Shown here: positions 51,047 to 59,524 of the stretch, piece by piece
How the letters are laid out: each line of letters opens with the position of its first letter
Position numbering within the stretch: position 1 is the stretch's first letter
NCBI RefSeq assembly: GCF_008107695.1
Contig: NZ_VIRG01000056.1
Span: forward strand, 1 to 64,000
Reading direction: 5' to 3'
Length of the DNA: 64,000 nt
Origin: Stappia sp. BW2
Lineage (GTDB): Bacteria > Pseudomonadota > Alphaproteobacteria > Rhizobiales > Stappiaceae
Translations under genes and position numbers: made by a program
The notes under the pieces: model-generated
What the model was told of the DNA's origin: nothing
The model's input: the letters and a program-made list of their open reading frames with translations, nothing else
Databases searched by the model: none

Positions 51047-51586
51047 TTGAACTTCCTCTCCTCAATCCGCGGTCTTTCCCTGCTGTGCTGCCTCATCGCC
51101 GGGACACTGGGGAGTGGACCCGCGCACGCCCTGTCGCTGAACGACGAAGCCGATACCTATCGCAAGATCTGGCAGAATGATCTTCTGAAAGCTTATTCGC
51201 GCGCATTGGGCGATGCCGGCGAAAGCACGACCGGCAATCTTTATGCCTTCAACATCAAGGGGTGTTCGCGTGAGGATACTCCCGGAACGCTGCTGTATAT
51301 CCACGCCGTCCAGGACCGTGGGCAGCCGCGCGGCAGCGAGTTTCCGACCTATGTCTTCACGTCGGGAACAAGACAGGACAAACCGGAGCTTGCATTCAAG
51401 ACCTATGCCGGCAAACGCATCTATCTGTCTGACACGATCACCTGCGAACCCGAGCAATGCCTGTTGTCCGGCAAGACCGGATTTTCCGATGTCTGCCTGG
51501 CCGACCCTTATGGCAACCCGGCGCCGGATCTGAAGGGCCTGCGCAAGGATATCTGGACCGACCTCATGGGTTGGCTCGGGCTTTAG
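51047..51586 (+). CDS. Secreted protein of unknown function
   Basis: A protein of 179 residues, if it starts at the TTG at 51047 (site GCGAGGAAA, 6-7 nt). The first 26 residues are a signal peptide (hydrophobic LSLLCCLIAGTLG, ending AHALS). The mature part has cysteines near residues 85, 150, 155 and 166, which could form disulfides. No family recognised. It is divergent from the DUF533 gene, with 151 bp between starts, and ends 4 bp from the convergent Lrp gene. An ATG start at 50912 is possible but adds a region without a signal peptide shape. Confidence 0.55.
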   Translation: MNFLSSIRGLSLLCCLIAGTLGSGPAHALSLNDEADTYRKIWQNDLLKAYSRALGDAGESTTGNLYAFNIKGCSREDTPGTLLYIHAVQDRGQPRGSEFPTYVFTSGTRQDKPELAFKTYAGKRIYLSDTITCEPEQCLLSGKTGFSDVCLADPYGNPAPDLKGLRKDIWTDLMGWLGL

Positions 51587-51590
51587 AGGG

Positions 51591-52058
51591 TCACTTCAAC
51601 GGCAACAGATTGTCGTCCTTCAGCGTTTCCATGGCGATTGACGAGCGGACATGATGAACCGCCTCCTGGGGCAGCAGTTCGTCGTTGATGATGCGGCTGA
51701 GCGCCTTCAGGTCCGACACCACGATCTTCAGCATGTAATCGACATCCCCGGTCAGTGTGTGAGCCTCCTGCACTTCGGGCATGGCTGTCACCATGTTGCG
51801 GAACTTGCGGGCGTTTTCCCTGGAATGCGCGCCAAGCGTCACGCCGACATAGGCGGTCACCATCAGCCCAAGGGATTCCGGATCCAGCGCTGCCCGGTAC
51901 CGGCGGATGATACCCGCGTCTTCCAGCTTCTGCCGGCGCCTTGAGACCTGACTTGCGGACAGGCCGATGACGTCGCCCAGCTCGGAATTGGTCAGGGCGG
52001 CGTTGTTCTGCAAAGCAGCGAGCAGCTTCACATCAAAGCTATCCAGCGCAATTGTCAT
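51591..52058 (-). CDS. Lrp/AsnC-family regulator
   Basis: A protein of 155 residues. The N-terminal HTH is LTNSELGDVIGLSASQVSRRRQKLEDAG; the C-terminal RAM/ACT domain includes GDVDYMLKIVVSD. Such proteins bind amino acids. The ATG at 52058 follows GGAG. It is divergent from hppD, 127 bp away, so it probably controls tyrosine or phenylalanine breakdown. Confidence 0.9.
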   Translation of the reverse strand: MTIALDSFDVKLLAALQNNAALTNSELGDVIGLSASQVSRRRQKLEDAGIIRRYRAALDPESLGLMVTAYVGVTLGAHSRENARKFRNMVTAMPEVQEAHTLTGDVDYMLKIVVSDLKALSRIINDELLPQEAVHHVRSSIAMETLKDDNLLPLK

Positions 52059-52101
52059 GCAGTTCTCCAAAGTATCTCGCATTTTCTGTGCACCATCTTA
52101 C

Positions 52102-52120
52102 GCGAAAACACGTGATTCGC
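52102..52120. promoter_or_regulatory. Inverted repeat between Lrp and hppD genes
   Basis: GCGAA-N9-TTCGC, with a CACGTG in the centre. It lies between the divergent genes, 43 bp upstream of the Lrp start codon. A reasonable Lrp-family binding site. Confidence 0.45.
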
Positions 52121-52185
52121 ACACACGCTGCGCGTCCTTCGCGGCATTCTGACTGCACTGACCCGTTCAACCGAGGAGGACATTC

Positions 52186-53298
52186 ATGGGACCGTTCCCG
52201 CACGACGCGCCACCCGCTCAGATCACGTCTGACAACCCGGCCGGTACCGATGGATTCGAATTTGTCGAATTCTCCCATCCGGAACCAGAAAAGCTGGACG
52301 CGTTGTTCCGCAGGATGGGTTACCTCCCGGTCGCAAAGCACAAGAGCAAGAACATCACCCTCTATCGTCAGGGCGATGTCACCTATGTACTGAATGCCGA
52401 ACCGGGCAGCTTCGGCATGACGTTCGTCGATACGCACGGCCCCTGCGCACCTGCCATGGCCTGGCGCGTTGTCGATGCGCAAAAGGCATTCGACCATGCC
52501 GTTGCCAAGGGCGCGACGCCCTATGAAGGCGACGACAAGACCCTGGATGTTCCGGCAATTGTCGGCATCGGCGGATCCCTGCTCTACTTTATCGACACCT
52601 ACGGAGAGAAAGGCTCGGCCTATTCGGAAGACTTCACCTGGCTGGGCGTGGTCGATCCGAAGCCGGAAGGCGTCGGTTTCTATTATCTCGACCACCTGAC
52701 CCACAACGTCTATCGCGGCAACATGGACAAGTGGTGGGATTTCTACCGCGACCTGTTCAACTTCAAGCAGATCCACTTCTTCGACATCGACGGCCGGATC
52801 ACCGGTCTTGTCAGCCGCGCGATCACCAGCCCCTGCGGCAAGATCCGCATTCCGCTGAACGAATCCAAGGACGACACCAGCCAGATCGAGGAATATCTGA
52901 AGAAATATAACGGCGAAGGCATCCAGCACATCGCGGTTGGCACGGACAACATCTACGAGAGCACGGATCTTCTGGCAGACAACGGTCTGAAGTTCATGCC
53001 CGGCCCGCCGGAAACCTATTACGAGATGTCCTACGACCGGGTGAACGGCCACGACGAGCCCATCGAGCGGATGAAGCGTCACGGCATCCTGATCGACGGT
53101 GAAGGCGTCATCGACGGCGGCATGACGAAGATCCTGCTGCAGATTTTCTCGAAGACCGTGATTGGCCCGATCTTTTTCGAGTTCATCCAGCGCAAGGGTG
53201 ACGAGGGCTTTGGCGAAGGCAACTTCCGCGCCCTGTTCGAGTCGATTGAAGAAGACCAGATCCGCCGCGGAGTCATCAAGACAGAAGCTGCAGAATAG
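52186..53298 (+). CDS. hppD: 4-hydroxyphenylpyruvate dioxygenase
   Basis: A protein of 370 residues, the usual bacterial length. The three iron ligands are visible: His in LDHLTHNVY (near 170), His in GIQHIAVGT (near 247) and Glu in GFGEGNFRALFESIE (near 350). It turns 4-hydroxyphenylpyruvate into homogentisate in tyrosine breakdown. The start follows GAGGAGG. The Lrp-type gene opposite is the likely regulator. Confidence 0.96.
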   Translation: MGPFPHDAPPAQITSDNPAGTDGFEFVEFSHPEPEKLDALFRRMGYLPVAKHKSKNITLYRQGDVTYVLNAEPGSFGMTFVDTHGPCAPAMAWRVVDAQKAFDHAVAKGATPYEGDDKTLDVPAIVGIGGSLLYFIDTYGEKGSAYSEDFTWLGVVDPKPEGVGFYYLDHLTHNVYRGNMDKWWDFYRDLFNFKQIHFFDIDGRITGLVSRAITSPCGKIRIPLNESKDDTSQIEEYLKKYNGEGIQHIAVGTDNIYESTDLLADNGLKFMPGPPETYYEMSYDRVNGHDEPIERMKRHGILIDGEGVIDGGMTKILLQIFSKTVIGPIFFEFIQRKGDEGFGEGNFRALFESIEEDQIRRGVIKTEAAE

Positions 53299-53323
53299 TC
53301 GCCCTTTAAGGTTGCACTGCACT

Positions 53324-53349
53324 GGCCGCTGTCTTTCGGGAGAGCGGTC
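53324..53349 (+). terminator. Possible terminator of hppD
   Basis: A 7-bp stem with one G-T pair (GGCCGCT / AGCGGTC) and TTTATCTT after it, 25 bp after the hppD stop. Confidence 0.5.
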
Positions 53350-53680
53350 TTTATCTTGCGCAAATGCCCTTGGGTTACTTGCCCAAAGCAATCCCGTTCG
53401 GGCCCGGTTCCGGTCCTGCCATTACCGCGTTATTGAAACCGAGCATCCGACGATTGAATCGTATCTCCTTGAAGCGGCTCAAAAATTCGATTCCGGGATT
53501 CCGGCACCTTGCCATGGGAAATATCGGTCCTTTCGAAATTTTTTCAAAAATAATTTCGCGCCGACCGAGAGGGATTAACCATTTCATTTCAACGTGATAA
53601 CGACACCCTAAAGTAGAAGCGCAAAAAAATATTCAAGCAAAATGCACTTTCTGCAGGATCGATTCTAGTGGGGACGGGTT
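53350..53680. other. Gene-free stretch upstream of sRNA candidate
   Basis: I see no supported coding region. It is more AT-rich than its neighbours, especially 53530-53650 (A/T runs near 53540-53560 and 53620-53630). It carries TTAACCAT at 53575-53582. Any promoter for the RNA that ends at 53771 should lie near its right end, but none has a convincing -35/-10 pair. Confidence 0.4.
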
Positions 53681-53771
53681 CTACTTACAGAGGCTGCCGA
53701 GTAGGCCCTCTGTTGCATTGTCTAAGCACGAACTCTTAACACCTCCGCGCCCCCATGCGGAGGTTTTTTTT
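53681..53771 (+). ncRNA. Candidate small RNA with possible pseudoknot
   Basis: A very strong terminator (53741-53771) ends a region with no coding gene. Just upstream are two interleaved pairings: CTACT (53681-53685) with AGTAG (53700-53704), and ACAGAGG (53687-53693) with CCTCTGT (53707-53713). The order allows an H-type pseudoknot, or two alternative hairpins. The 3' end is firm and the 5' end unknown (I give the left edge of the structured part). The next gene on the right is on the other strand, so this is not a leader. Confidence 0.5.
53741..53771 (+). terminator. Strong intrinsic terminator with no gene upstream
   Basis: An 8-bp perfect stem (ACCTCCGC / GCGGAGGT), an 8-base loop and eight consecutive T residues. 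It is about 440 bp after hppD, which probably has its own terminator at 53324. Confidence 0.85.
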
Positions 53772-53834
53772 GTCTGATCGCAGGTGATGGGCGGGGTGCC
53801 CGCCCAGGGATTTTCCGTTCATGTCCTCAGGGCG

Positions 53835-54164
53835 TCAGACTGCATTCATGTTGGACATGACGGCTTTCGCACCGATTTGCTGCAGGAAGGCCTGCGGGTC
53901 GAACGCCACCTTGCGATATTCTTCCGCTATACGGGCCTTCGCTTGCAGAAAGACCTCTTCGTTCTGCCATTCGACAAAGGTGACGAATGTCGCCGTCCCT
54001 CCTCGGGAAGGCTGTTCAAGCACGAGGTTCTGGCGGCAGCCTTCGATGTTCTGAAGCAGATCGCGAATGACAGTGAGCCGTTCCAGCAGAACGTCGCGCG
54101 ATTCAAGCGGCACTTCAAACCGGTCGACGCGGTATATGGGCCGGGAGTCCGTGTCCGATTTCAT
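53835..54164 (-). CDS. Antibiotic biosynthesis monooxygenase (ABM)-domain protein
   Basis: A single-domain protein of 109 residues with the ABM dimeric alpha/beta-barrel pattern: RVDRFEVPLESRDVLLERL, then FVTFVEWQNEEVFLQAK. Members are quinone-forming monooxygenases, haem-degrading enzymes or small-molecule binders; the exact role cannot be told. ATG 54164 follows AAGGAGAAAC. Monocistronic, upstream of gshB's end. Confidence 0.8.
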   Translation of the reverse strand: MKSDTDSRPIYRVDRFEVPLESRDVLLERLTVIRDLLQNIEGCRQNLVLEQPSRGGTATFVTFVEWQNEEVFLQAKARIAEEYRKVAFDPQAFLQQIGAKAVMSNMNAV

Positions 54165-54262
54165 GCTGTTTCTCCTTGAGATTTGAAAGGAGAAACAGCT
54201 CTACAACCTCAACTTAAATTGAGGTCAAGCGGATATTCGGACACGGCTTGTGGCAAGGGCTG

Positions 54263-55207
54263 TCAGCCCTTCACCTTCGCTTCCAGCACGTCCCAGACCA
54301 TGCCTGCCACGTCCGGCCCGCCGAGATTGCGGATGGCGCGGATGCCCGTGGGGGCGGTGACGTTGATTTCCGTCAGGTTGCCGTCGATGACGTCGATGCC
54401 GACCAGGATCAGACCCTTTTCCTTCAGCGACGGTCCAAGGCGGGCGCAGATTTCGCGTTCGCGCTCGGTCAGCTCACTGTCGGTCGGCGCGCCGCCACGC
54501 ACCATGTTGGAGCGCAGGTCGCCAGCGGCCGGAACACGGTTGACCGCGCCGGCGAACTGGCCGTCGACCAGCAGGATGCGCTTGTCGCCGTGTTTCACGT
54601 TGGGCAGGAACTGCTGGATGACCCAGGGCTCGCGGAAGGTCGCGGCAAAGAAATCATACAGAGACCCGTAGTTGAGGTCGTCCTGAGTGATGCGGAAGAC
54701 GGCCGCACCGCCATGGCCGAACAGCGGCTTCATGACGATGTCGCCATATTCCTTCCGGAAAAGATCGATCTCCGACTTGTCCTTGGTGATCAGGGTCGGC
54801 GGCATCAGATCGGCGAATTCGGTCACGAACAGCTTTTCCGGTGCGTTGCGCACGGCTGCCGGGTCGTTGACCACCAATGTGTCCGGATGGATCTTTTCCA
54901 GAATGTGGGTCGCGGCGATGTAGGAGAGGTCGAACGGCGGGTCCTGGCGCATCAGCACCACATCCATCTCGCGCATGTTGAACCGGCTCTTTTCGCCCAA
55001 TGTGAAGTGATCGCCCTTCACATCGCGCACTTCAATCGGCTCCAGCGCACAGAACACCTCGTCGCCGCGCATCGCCAGGCGGTCGGGCGTGTAGTGATAG
55101 AGTTCATGTCCGCGAGACTGCGCTTCCAGCATCATTGCGAAGGCGCTGTCGCCGGCAATATTGATGGACGATACATGGTCCATCTGGACCGCAACTTTCA
55201 AAGCCAT
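54263..55207 (-). CDS. gshB: Glutathione synthetase
   Basis: A protein of 314 residues with an ATP-grasp fold. Motifs include [19 protein letters not shown] at the N-terminus, [14 protein letters not shown], and the metal-binding [13 protein letters not shown] near the C-terminus. It joins glycine to gamma-glutamylcysteine to make glutathione in the cytosol. ATG 55207 follows GGGAG. It follows rsmI-yraN on the same strand, an order common in proteobacteria. Confidence 0.96.
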   Translation of the reverse strand: MALKVAVQMDHVSSINIAGDSAFAMMLEAQSRGHELYHYTPDRLAMRGDEVFCALEPIEVRDVKGDHFTLGEKSRFNMREMDVVLMRQDPPFDLSYIAATHILEKIHPDTLVVNDPAAVRNAPEKLFVTEFADLMPPTLITKDKSEIDLFRKEYGDIVMKPLFGHGGAAVFRITQDDLNYGSLYDFFAATFREPWVIQQFLPNVKHGDKRILLVDGQFAGAVNRVPAAGDLRSNMVRGGAPTDSELTEREREICARLGPSLKEKGLILVGIDVIDGNLTEINVTAPTGIRAIRNLGGPDVAGMVWDVLEAKVKG

Positions 55208-55460
55208 GAGGCAACTCCCGGCGGGCGGCGCCACTTCGGCGCCTTTGGGATTTCAGAACGATTGGTCCAGATATGCGGTGCGAGGTCCGCTTTGTCCAGA
55301 GGTGGCGGGCAGAAGGATCCGAGTTCGTTTCAAAGTCATTCCCCTGGCAAATGCAAATGGTCACGTTTCTCAATCAAACCCGGCGTCATCCCGGGCGAGC
55401 GTTGCCGGGTTTCGACACACCAGCCATTGTTAAACTCAGACCTGGGACCAGCGCACCAAA

Positions 55461-55865
55461 CTACTCCCAAGCCTGAAACGCGTTCGCGATGCGCTCGGGC
55501 CAAGCGCGGGGACGCACGACGATGACATCGAAGCGCAAGGTGAAGAACCCGGCCTTGGGATGCTCGGTGACGAAGATCCTGGCGGCACGGGAAATGCGTT
55601 TCTGGCTGGCAGGCGTGACGGCTTCCAGCGCTGCCTGCCGTGATTTGCGGGCCTTGACCTCAATGAAGGCAACCGTCTTGCGGCGCTTGGCGATGAGGTC
55701 GATTTCGCCGGCCTTGGTCTTGTAGCGGCGCTTGAGGATGCGCCAGCCGGTGAGGCGCAGATACCAGGCAGCCAGGGTTTCGGCGGATAGGCCCAACGCA
55801 TGTGCCCGGCGGCGCCGGTCCGTCTCTGCCGGCGGCCTTCCGGAACCACCCGGACCGCGTGCCAT
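55461..55865 (-). CDS. YraN / UPF0102-family protein
   Basis: A protein of 134 residues with the UPF0102 core: GWRILKRRYKTKAGEIDLIAKRRKTVAFIEVKAR. The acidic residues E-D and E-K fit a restriction-endonuclease-like fold. Its role is not settled. Its ATG overlaps the rsmI stop (TGATG), so it is translationally coupled. Confidence 0.92.
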   Translation of the reverse strand: MARGPGGSGRPPAETDRRRRAHALGLSAETLAAWYLRLTGWRILKRRYKTKAGEIDLIAKRRKTVAFIEVKARKSRQAALEAVTPASQKRISRAARIFVTEHPKAGFFTLRFDVIVVRPRAWPERIANAFQAWE

Positions 55866-56779
55866 CAGGCGTCTTCCGCCTTCAGTTCGAGGGCCCGTTT
55901 ATAAACCTCGTTGCGGTCGAGCCCCGTGGCCTTGGAGATCTTCTTCGCTGCGGCGCTCACCGGCATTTCGGTGAGAGCTTCGCTCAACAAGGCATCCAGA
56001 TCGTCCGCCTCGGCCTCGGGCTTGTCTTCCGGTGGGCCGACCAGAATAACGATCTCGCCCTTGACCTGCTGGCCGTCGAAGCGAGCGCTCAGCTCTTCCA
56101 GAGTGCCGCGCTCGAAGGTCTCGAAACGCTTGGTCAGCTCCCGCGCGACGACAGCTTCGCGTCCGGCTCCCAGGAGCTCGGCCATGAGCGCCAGCGTGGC
56201 GGCAGTACGATGGGGCGATTCAAAGAAAACCAGCGTCGCCGGCACCTTGGCCAGTTCCTGCAGCCGCCGGGACTTCGGCCCGCCCTTTTGCGGCAGAAAC
56301 CCTGCAAACAGCACCGTATCGCTCGGCAGGCCCGCTGCAACCAGTCCGGCCAGAGGCGCGGAGGCCCCTGGGATCGGGATGACCTTGTAGCCTTCTGCGA
56401 CCACATCACGCACCAGCCGATACCCCGGGTCGGAGACCAGCGGCGTTCCCGCATCGGACACCAGCGCCACGGCCCGGCCATCGGCCAGAGCTTCCAGGAT
56501 CTTCGGCCGCTGCTTGTCGGCATTGTGCTCGTGGTAGGGAAGGAGTGGGGTTTTCAAAGAGAACCGCTGGGTAAGCGTTGCCGTGACCCGCGTATCCTCG
56601 CAGGCGATCACGCTTGCCGCAGCAAGGGTTTCCAGCGCTCTGACAGTTATATCGCCGAGATTGCCGATCGGCGTGGAGACGATATAGAGCGCGGGTTCCA
56701 GATTGGCTGCGGTGAACACATGTTCGGAGAGGCTGTAGCGGTTCCTGTCCGCAGCCAGCTCGGCTGTTTCCTTGACCAT
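55865..56779 (-). CDS. rsmI: 16S rRNA (cytidine-1402-2'-O)-methyltransferase RsmI
   Basis: A protein of 304 residues of the tetrapyrrole methylase fold. Motifs are LYIVSTPIGNLGDIT near the N-terminus, VALVSDAGTPLVSDPG and IPGASAPLAG. It methylates C1402 of 16S rRNA using SAM. ATG 56779 follows GGAAGG; the longer frame upstream runs through the lpoA-like gene and is not coding. It is the first gene of rsmI-yraN and is divergent from the lipoprotein gene. Confidence 0.95.
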   Translation of the reverse strand: MVKETAELAADRNRYSLSEHVFTAANLEPALYIVSTPIGNLGDITVRALETLAAASVIACEDTRVTATLTQRFSLKTPLLPYHEHNADKQRPKILEALADGRAVALVSDAGTPLVSDPGYRLVRDVVAEGYKVIPIPGASAPLAGLVAAGLPSDTVLFAGFLPQKGGPKSRRLQELAKVPATLVFFESPHRTAATLALMAELLGAGREAVVARELTKRFETFERGTLEELSARFDGQQVKGEIVILVGPPEDKPEAEADDLDALLSEALTEMPVSAAAKKISKATGLDRNEVYKRALELKAEDA

Positions 56780-56968
56780 GTCGCCTTCCCTCTTGTCTGC
56801 CGCGAATTGCCGTTTCGCTCTCGTTTGCGCCCTTGCGCTAGCCTTTCGATACAACCGATGCAAGGCAAATCCACCGTTGATCGCGCCGATATGCCATTGA
56901 AAGGCCACTAAATCTTTACAGGCCTGTAGCGAATACGTAAGTCTTTCCCAAAGGGTGAACCGACAAAT

Positions 56969-58192
56969 ATGGCAAGTGCAAGACGGGGCGACAACGTGCA
57001 ACAGCACAGACGTGTTTTCTTGAAAACAGCGCTGGCTGGAGCCAGCACGATGCTGCTGGGCGGCTGCATGGGGTCGACGCTGGGCTCGCTTCCGGGCGAC
57101 CAGATCCAGCCCACAGCGCAGCCGCAACCGACCGGCGAAATCATCGGCACGGGCGGGGTTCGCATCGGGTTGCTGCTGCCACTGGCAAGCTCCGGCGGCA
57201 ACGCGTCCATCGGCACGGTTTTCAAGAACTCCGCCTCGCTGGCTTTGCAGAACTTCCCGAGCGCGGATGTGCAGTTGCTGGTGAAAGATACCGGCGGCAC
57301 CGCCGAAGGCGGACGCGCTGCTGCGCAGGCGGCCATTTCGGAAGGTGCGGAACTGATCCTGGGTCCGGTGTTCTCGCCTGCGGTGTCCGGTGCCGCACAG
57401 GCCGCACGGGCCACGGGCGTTCCCGTCATCGCGTTTTCGACGGACACATCCGTCGCGGCCCGGGGCGTCTACCTGCTCAGCTTCCTGCCGGAAAGTGACG
57501 TGAAACGCGTTGTCAGCTACGCCAACAGCCAGAAGAAACACTCCTACGCCGCACTGATCCCCGAAGGCTCCTACGGCGCCGTCGTGGAGGCTGCGTTCCG
57601 CCAGGAAGTCGGCCGCGGGGGCGGTCGGATCGCATCGATCCAGCGCTATTCCATGAACGGTTCGGATACGTCCGATCTTGTCACCAAGACAGCCGCGCTG
57701 AAATCCGTGCTGAACAATTCCGACGCCCTGTTCGTTCCGGCCGGAGGCGCTGTGCCTGCGGCGGTCGTACAAACCCTGGTCAGCCAGGGCGCCAATCTGG
57801 GCAATGTGAAGCTGCTTGGAACCGGGCAGTGGGACTCACCCCAGGTCAAGAACAACCCTGTGCTTGCCGGCGCCTGGTATGCCGGGCCGGAAGACAAGGG
57901 TTTCCAGGCGTTTGCCCAACGGTATCAGAGCACATATGGCTCCGTGCCGCCGCGCAATGCCAGCCTGGTCTACGATGGCGTCACCCTGGCCGCGGGCCTG
58001 ATCCGCTCCGCCGGGCAGCAGCGGTTCCAGCAGAGCATCATCACCAATCGTGACGGCTTCATCGGCATTGACGGATTGTTCCGCTTCCAATCCAATGGCC
58101 TCAACCAGCGGGGCCTTGCCGTCTATCAGATTACCGGGCAGGGCACACAGGTGATTTCTCCGGCGCCGCGGGATTTCCGCACCGGATTCTGA
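56969..58192 (+). CDS. Penicillin-binding protein activator-like lipoprotein (LpoA/LppC type)
   Basis: A protein of 407 residues. The N-terminus carries basic residues then a hydrophobic stretch and the lipobox LLGGC (cysteine near 33). The rest is a type 1 periplasmic binding fold (about 65-390; RIGLLLPLASSGG and VYDGVTLAAGL). In E. coli LpoA activates PBP1A from the outer membrane. Here the large N-terminal TPR domain of gammaproteobacterial LpoA is missing, as is usual in alphaproteobacteria. It sits opposite rsmI, as in many genomes. Confidence 0.85.
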   Translation: MASARRGDNVQQHRRVFLKTALAGASTMLLGGCMGSTLGSLPGDQIQPTAQPQPTGEIIGTGGVRIGLLLPLASSGGNASIGTVFKNSASLALQNFPSADVQLLVKDTGGTAEGGRAAAQAAISEGAELILGPVFSPAVSGAAQAARATGVPVIAFSTDTSVAARGVYLLSFLPESDVKRVVSYANSQKKHSYAALIPEGSYGAVVEAAFRQEVGRGGGRIASIQRYSMNGSDTSDLVTKTAALKSVLNNSDALFVPAGGAVPAAVVQTLVSQGANLGNVKLLGTGQWDSPQVKNNPVLAGAWYAGPEDKGFQAFAQRYQSTYGSVPPRNASLVYDGVTLAAGLIRSAGQQRFQQSIITNRDGFIGIDGLFRFQSNGLNQRGLAVYQITGQGTQVISPAPRDFRTGF

Positions 58193-58236
58193 TCTTTACC
58201 GCCGACATCGACAGACCTAGGGAGTGCTGAGTTAAG

Positions 58237-59463
58237 ATGCTGAGCGGCAAACAGATCGTCCTGATCATCAGCGGCGGCATCGCCGCCTACAAATCCCTCG
58301 ACCTGATCCGCAGGCTGAAGGAGCGCGGTGCCCGGGTGATCCCGGTGATGACAAAGGGCGCGCAGGAATTCATCACGCCGCTGGCCGCCGGCGCTCTGTC
58401 GGCGGAAACCGTCTACACCGACCTGTTTGACCGGCAGGCGGAACACGATGTCGGCCATATCCGCCTGGCCCGCGACCACGACCTGATCCTGATCGCCCCT
58501 GCCACCGCTGATCTGATGGCCAAGATGGCTCACGGTATTGCCGACGACCTGGCGACGGCGGTGCTGCTGGCAACCGACAAGCCTGTGCTGATTGCCCCTG
58601 CCATGAACCCGAAGATGTGGCAGCACGAGGCGACAAAGCGCAACCGGGCCGTTCTCAAGACGCGCGGCATTGCCTTTTGCGGCCCGGCCGCCGGCGAGAT
58701 GGCGGAAAAGGGCGAATCCGGAACAGGCCGGATGAGCGAACCGCTGGAGATCGTTGCCGCCGCCGAGGCTTTGCTGCGGGAAGAGGCGATCAAGACGGGC
58801 AGCCTGCCGCTCGCCGGAAAGCATGTTCTGATCACCTCCGGCCCGACCCATGAGCCGATTGACCCTGTCCGCTATATCGCCAACCGGTCTTCCGGAAAGC
58901 AGGGCCATGCGCTGGCACAGGCTGCCTATGAGGCCGGGGCGCGCGTGACGCTGGTGTCTGGCCCGGTGACCCTGCCGGACCCGGCCAATGTCACCGTCGT
59001 CCATGTCGAGTCAGCCTCCGCCATGCTGAAGGCGGTGGAAAGCAACCTGCCGGCGGATATCGCCATCATGGCGGCGGCCGTCGCCGACTGGCGCGTTGCA
59101 AGCGAGGGCGCCCAGAAGATCAAGAAAGACGGCAGCGGCAAGCCGCCTGCGCTGGAACTGACGGAAAACCCGGACATTCTGGCAACCGTCGGCCATCACG
59201 CGGACCTCCGGCCAAAGCTGCTGATCGGCTTTGCCGCCGAAACGCAGAACCTGATCGACAATGCCCGTGGCAAACTGGAACGCAAGAAGGCTGACTGGAT
59301 CATAGCGAACGACGTCAGCCCGCAAACCGGGATCATGGGCGGCGACGCCAACACCATCCGCGTTGTCAGCCGCGACGGCGTCGAGGACTGGCCGGAAATG
59401 GACAAGAGCGAGGTCGCCCGCCGAATTATCGCGCGTGCAGGCGAGGCGCTCACCCAAAGCTGA
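58237..59463 (+). CDS. coaBC: Bifunctional phosphopantothenoylcysteine decarboxylase/synthase
   Basis: A protein of 408 residues. The CoaC half (1-185) has the flavin-binding motif IIGGIAAYK-like VLIISGGIAAYKS, catalytic HIRLARDHD, PAMNPKMW and the cysteine in CGPAAGEMAEKG. The CoaB half (about 195-405) has GPTHEPIDPVRYIANRSSGK and NDVSPQTGIMGG. It makes 4'-phosphopantetheine, the CoA precursor. In alphaproteobacteria dut usually follows; here three minus-strand genes intervene. Confidence 0.95.
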   Translation: MLSGKQIVLIISGGIAAYKSLDLIRRLKERGARVIPVMTKGAQEFITPLAAGALSAETVYTDLFDRQAEHDVGHIRLARDHDLILIAPATADLMAKMAHGIADDLATAVLLATDKPVLIAPAMNPKMWQHEATKRNRAVLKTRGIAFCGPAAGEMAEKGESGTGRMSEPLEIVAAAEALLREEAIKTGSLPLAGKHVLITSGPTHEPIDPVRYIANRSSGKQGHALAQAAYEAGARVTLVSGPVTLPDPANVTVVHVESASAMLKAVESNLPADIAIMAAAVADWRVASEGAQKIKKDGSGKPPALELTENPDILATVGHHADLRPKLLIGFAAETQNLIDNARGKLERKKADWIIANDVSPQTGIMGGDANTIRVVSRDGVEDWPEMDKSEVARRIIARAGEALTQS

Positions 59464-59509
59464 TCGTGATTGAATCAGTCACGATTGCGGCCCCTGCCTG
59501 CGCAGGGGC
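59463..59509. terminator. Two hairpins between coaBC and dioxygenase gene
   Basis: Perfect ATCGTGA-N9-TCACGAT (59463-59485), followed by a perfect 8-bp stem GCCCCTGC / GCAGGGGC with a 4-base loop (59490-59509). Both sit between two convergent stop codons. Probably a bidirectional terminator, though T runs are missing. Confidence 0.55.
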
Positions 59510-59524
59510 AGTCGACGGGTTATG

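Noticed and set aside
53299-53600. Overlapping plus-strand frames downstream of hppD
   Set aside because: Overlap in two frames, no ribosome-binding site, composition unlike coding DNA here, and they cross the hppD terminator.
55227-55243. GGCGCC-N5-GGCGCC hairpin in the gshB upstream region
   Set aside because: Short self-complementary GC motifs are frequent at this base composition; no U tract or spacing argues for a regulatory role.
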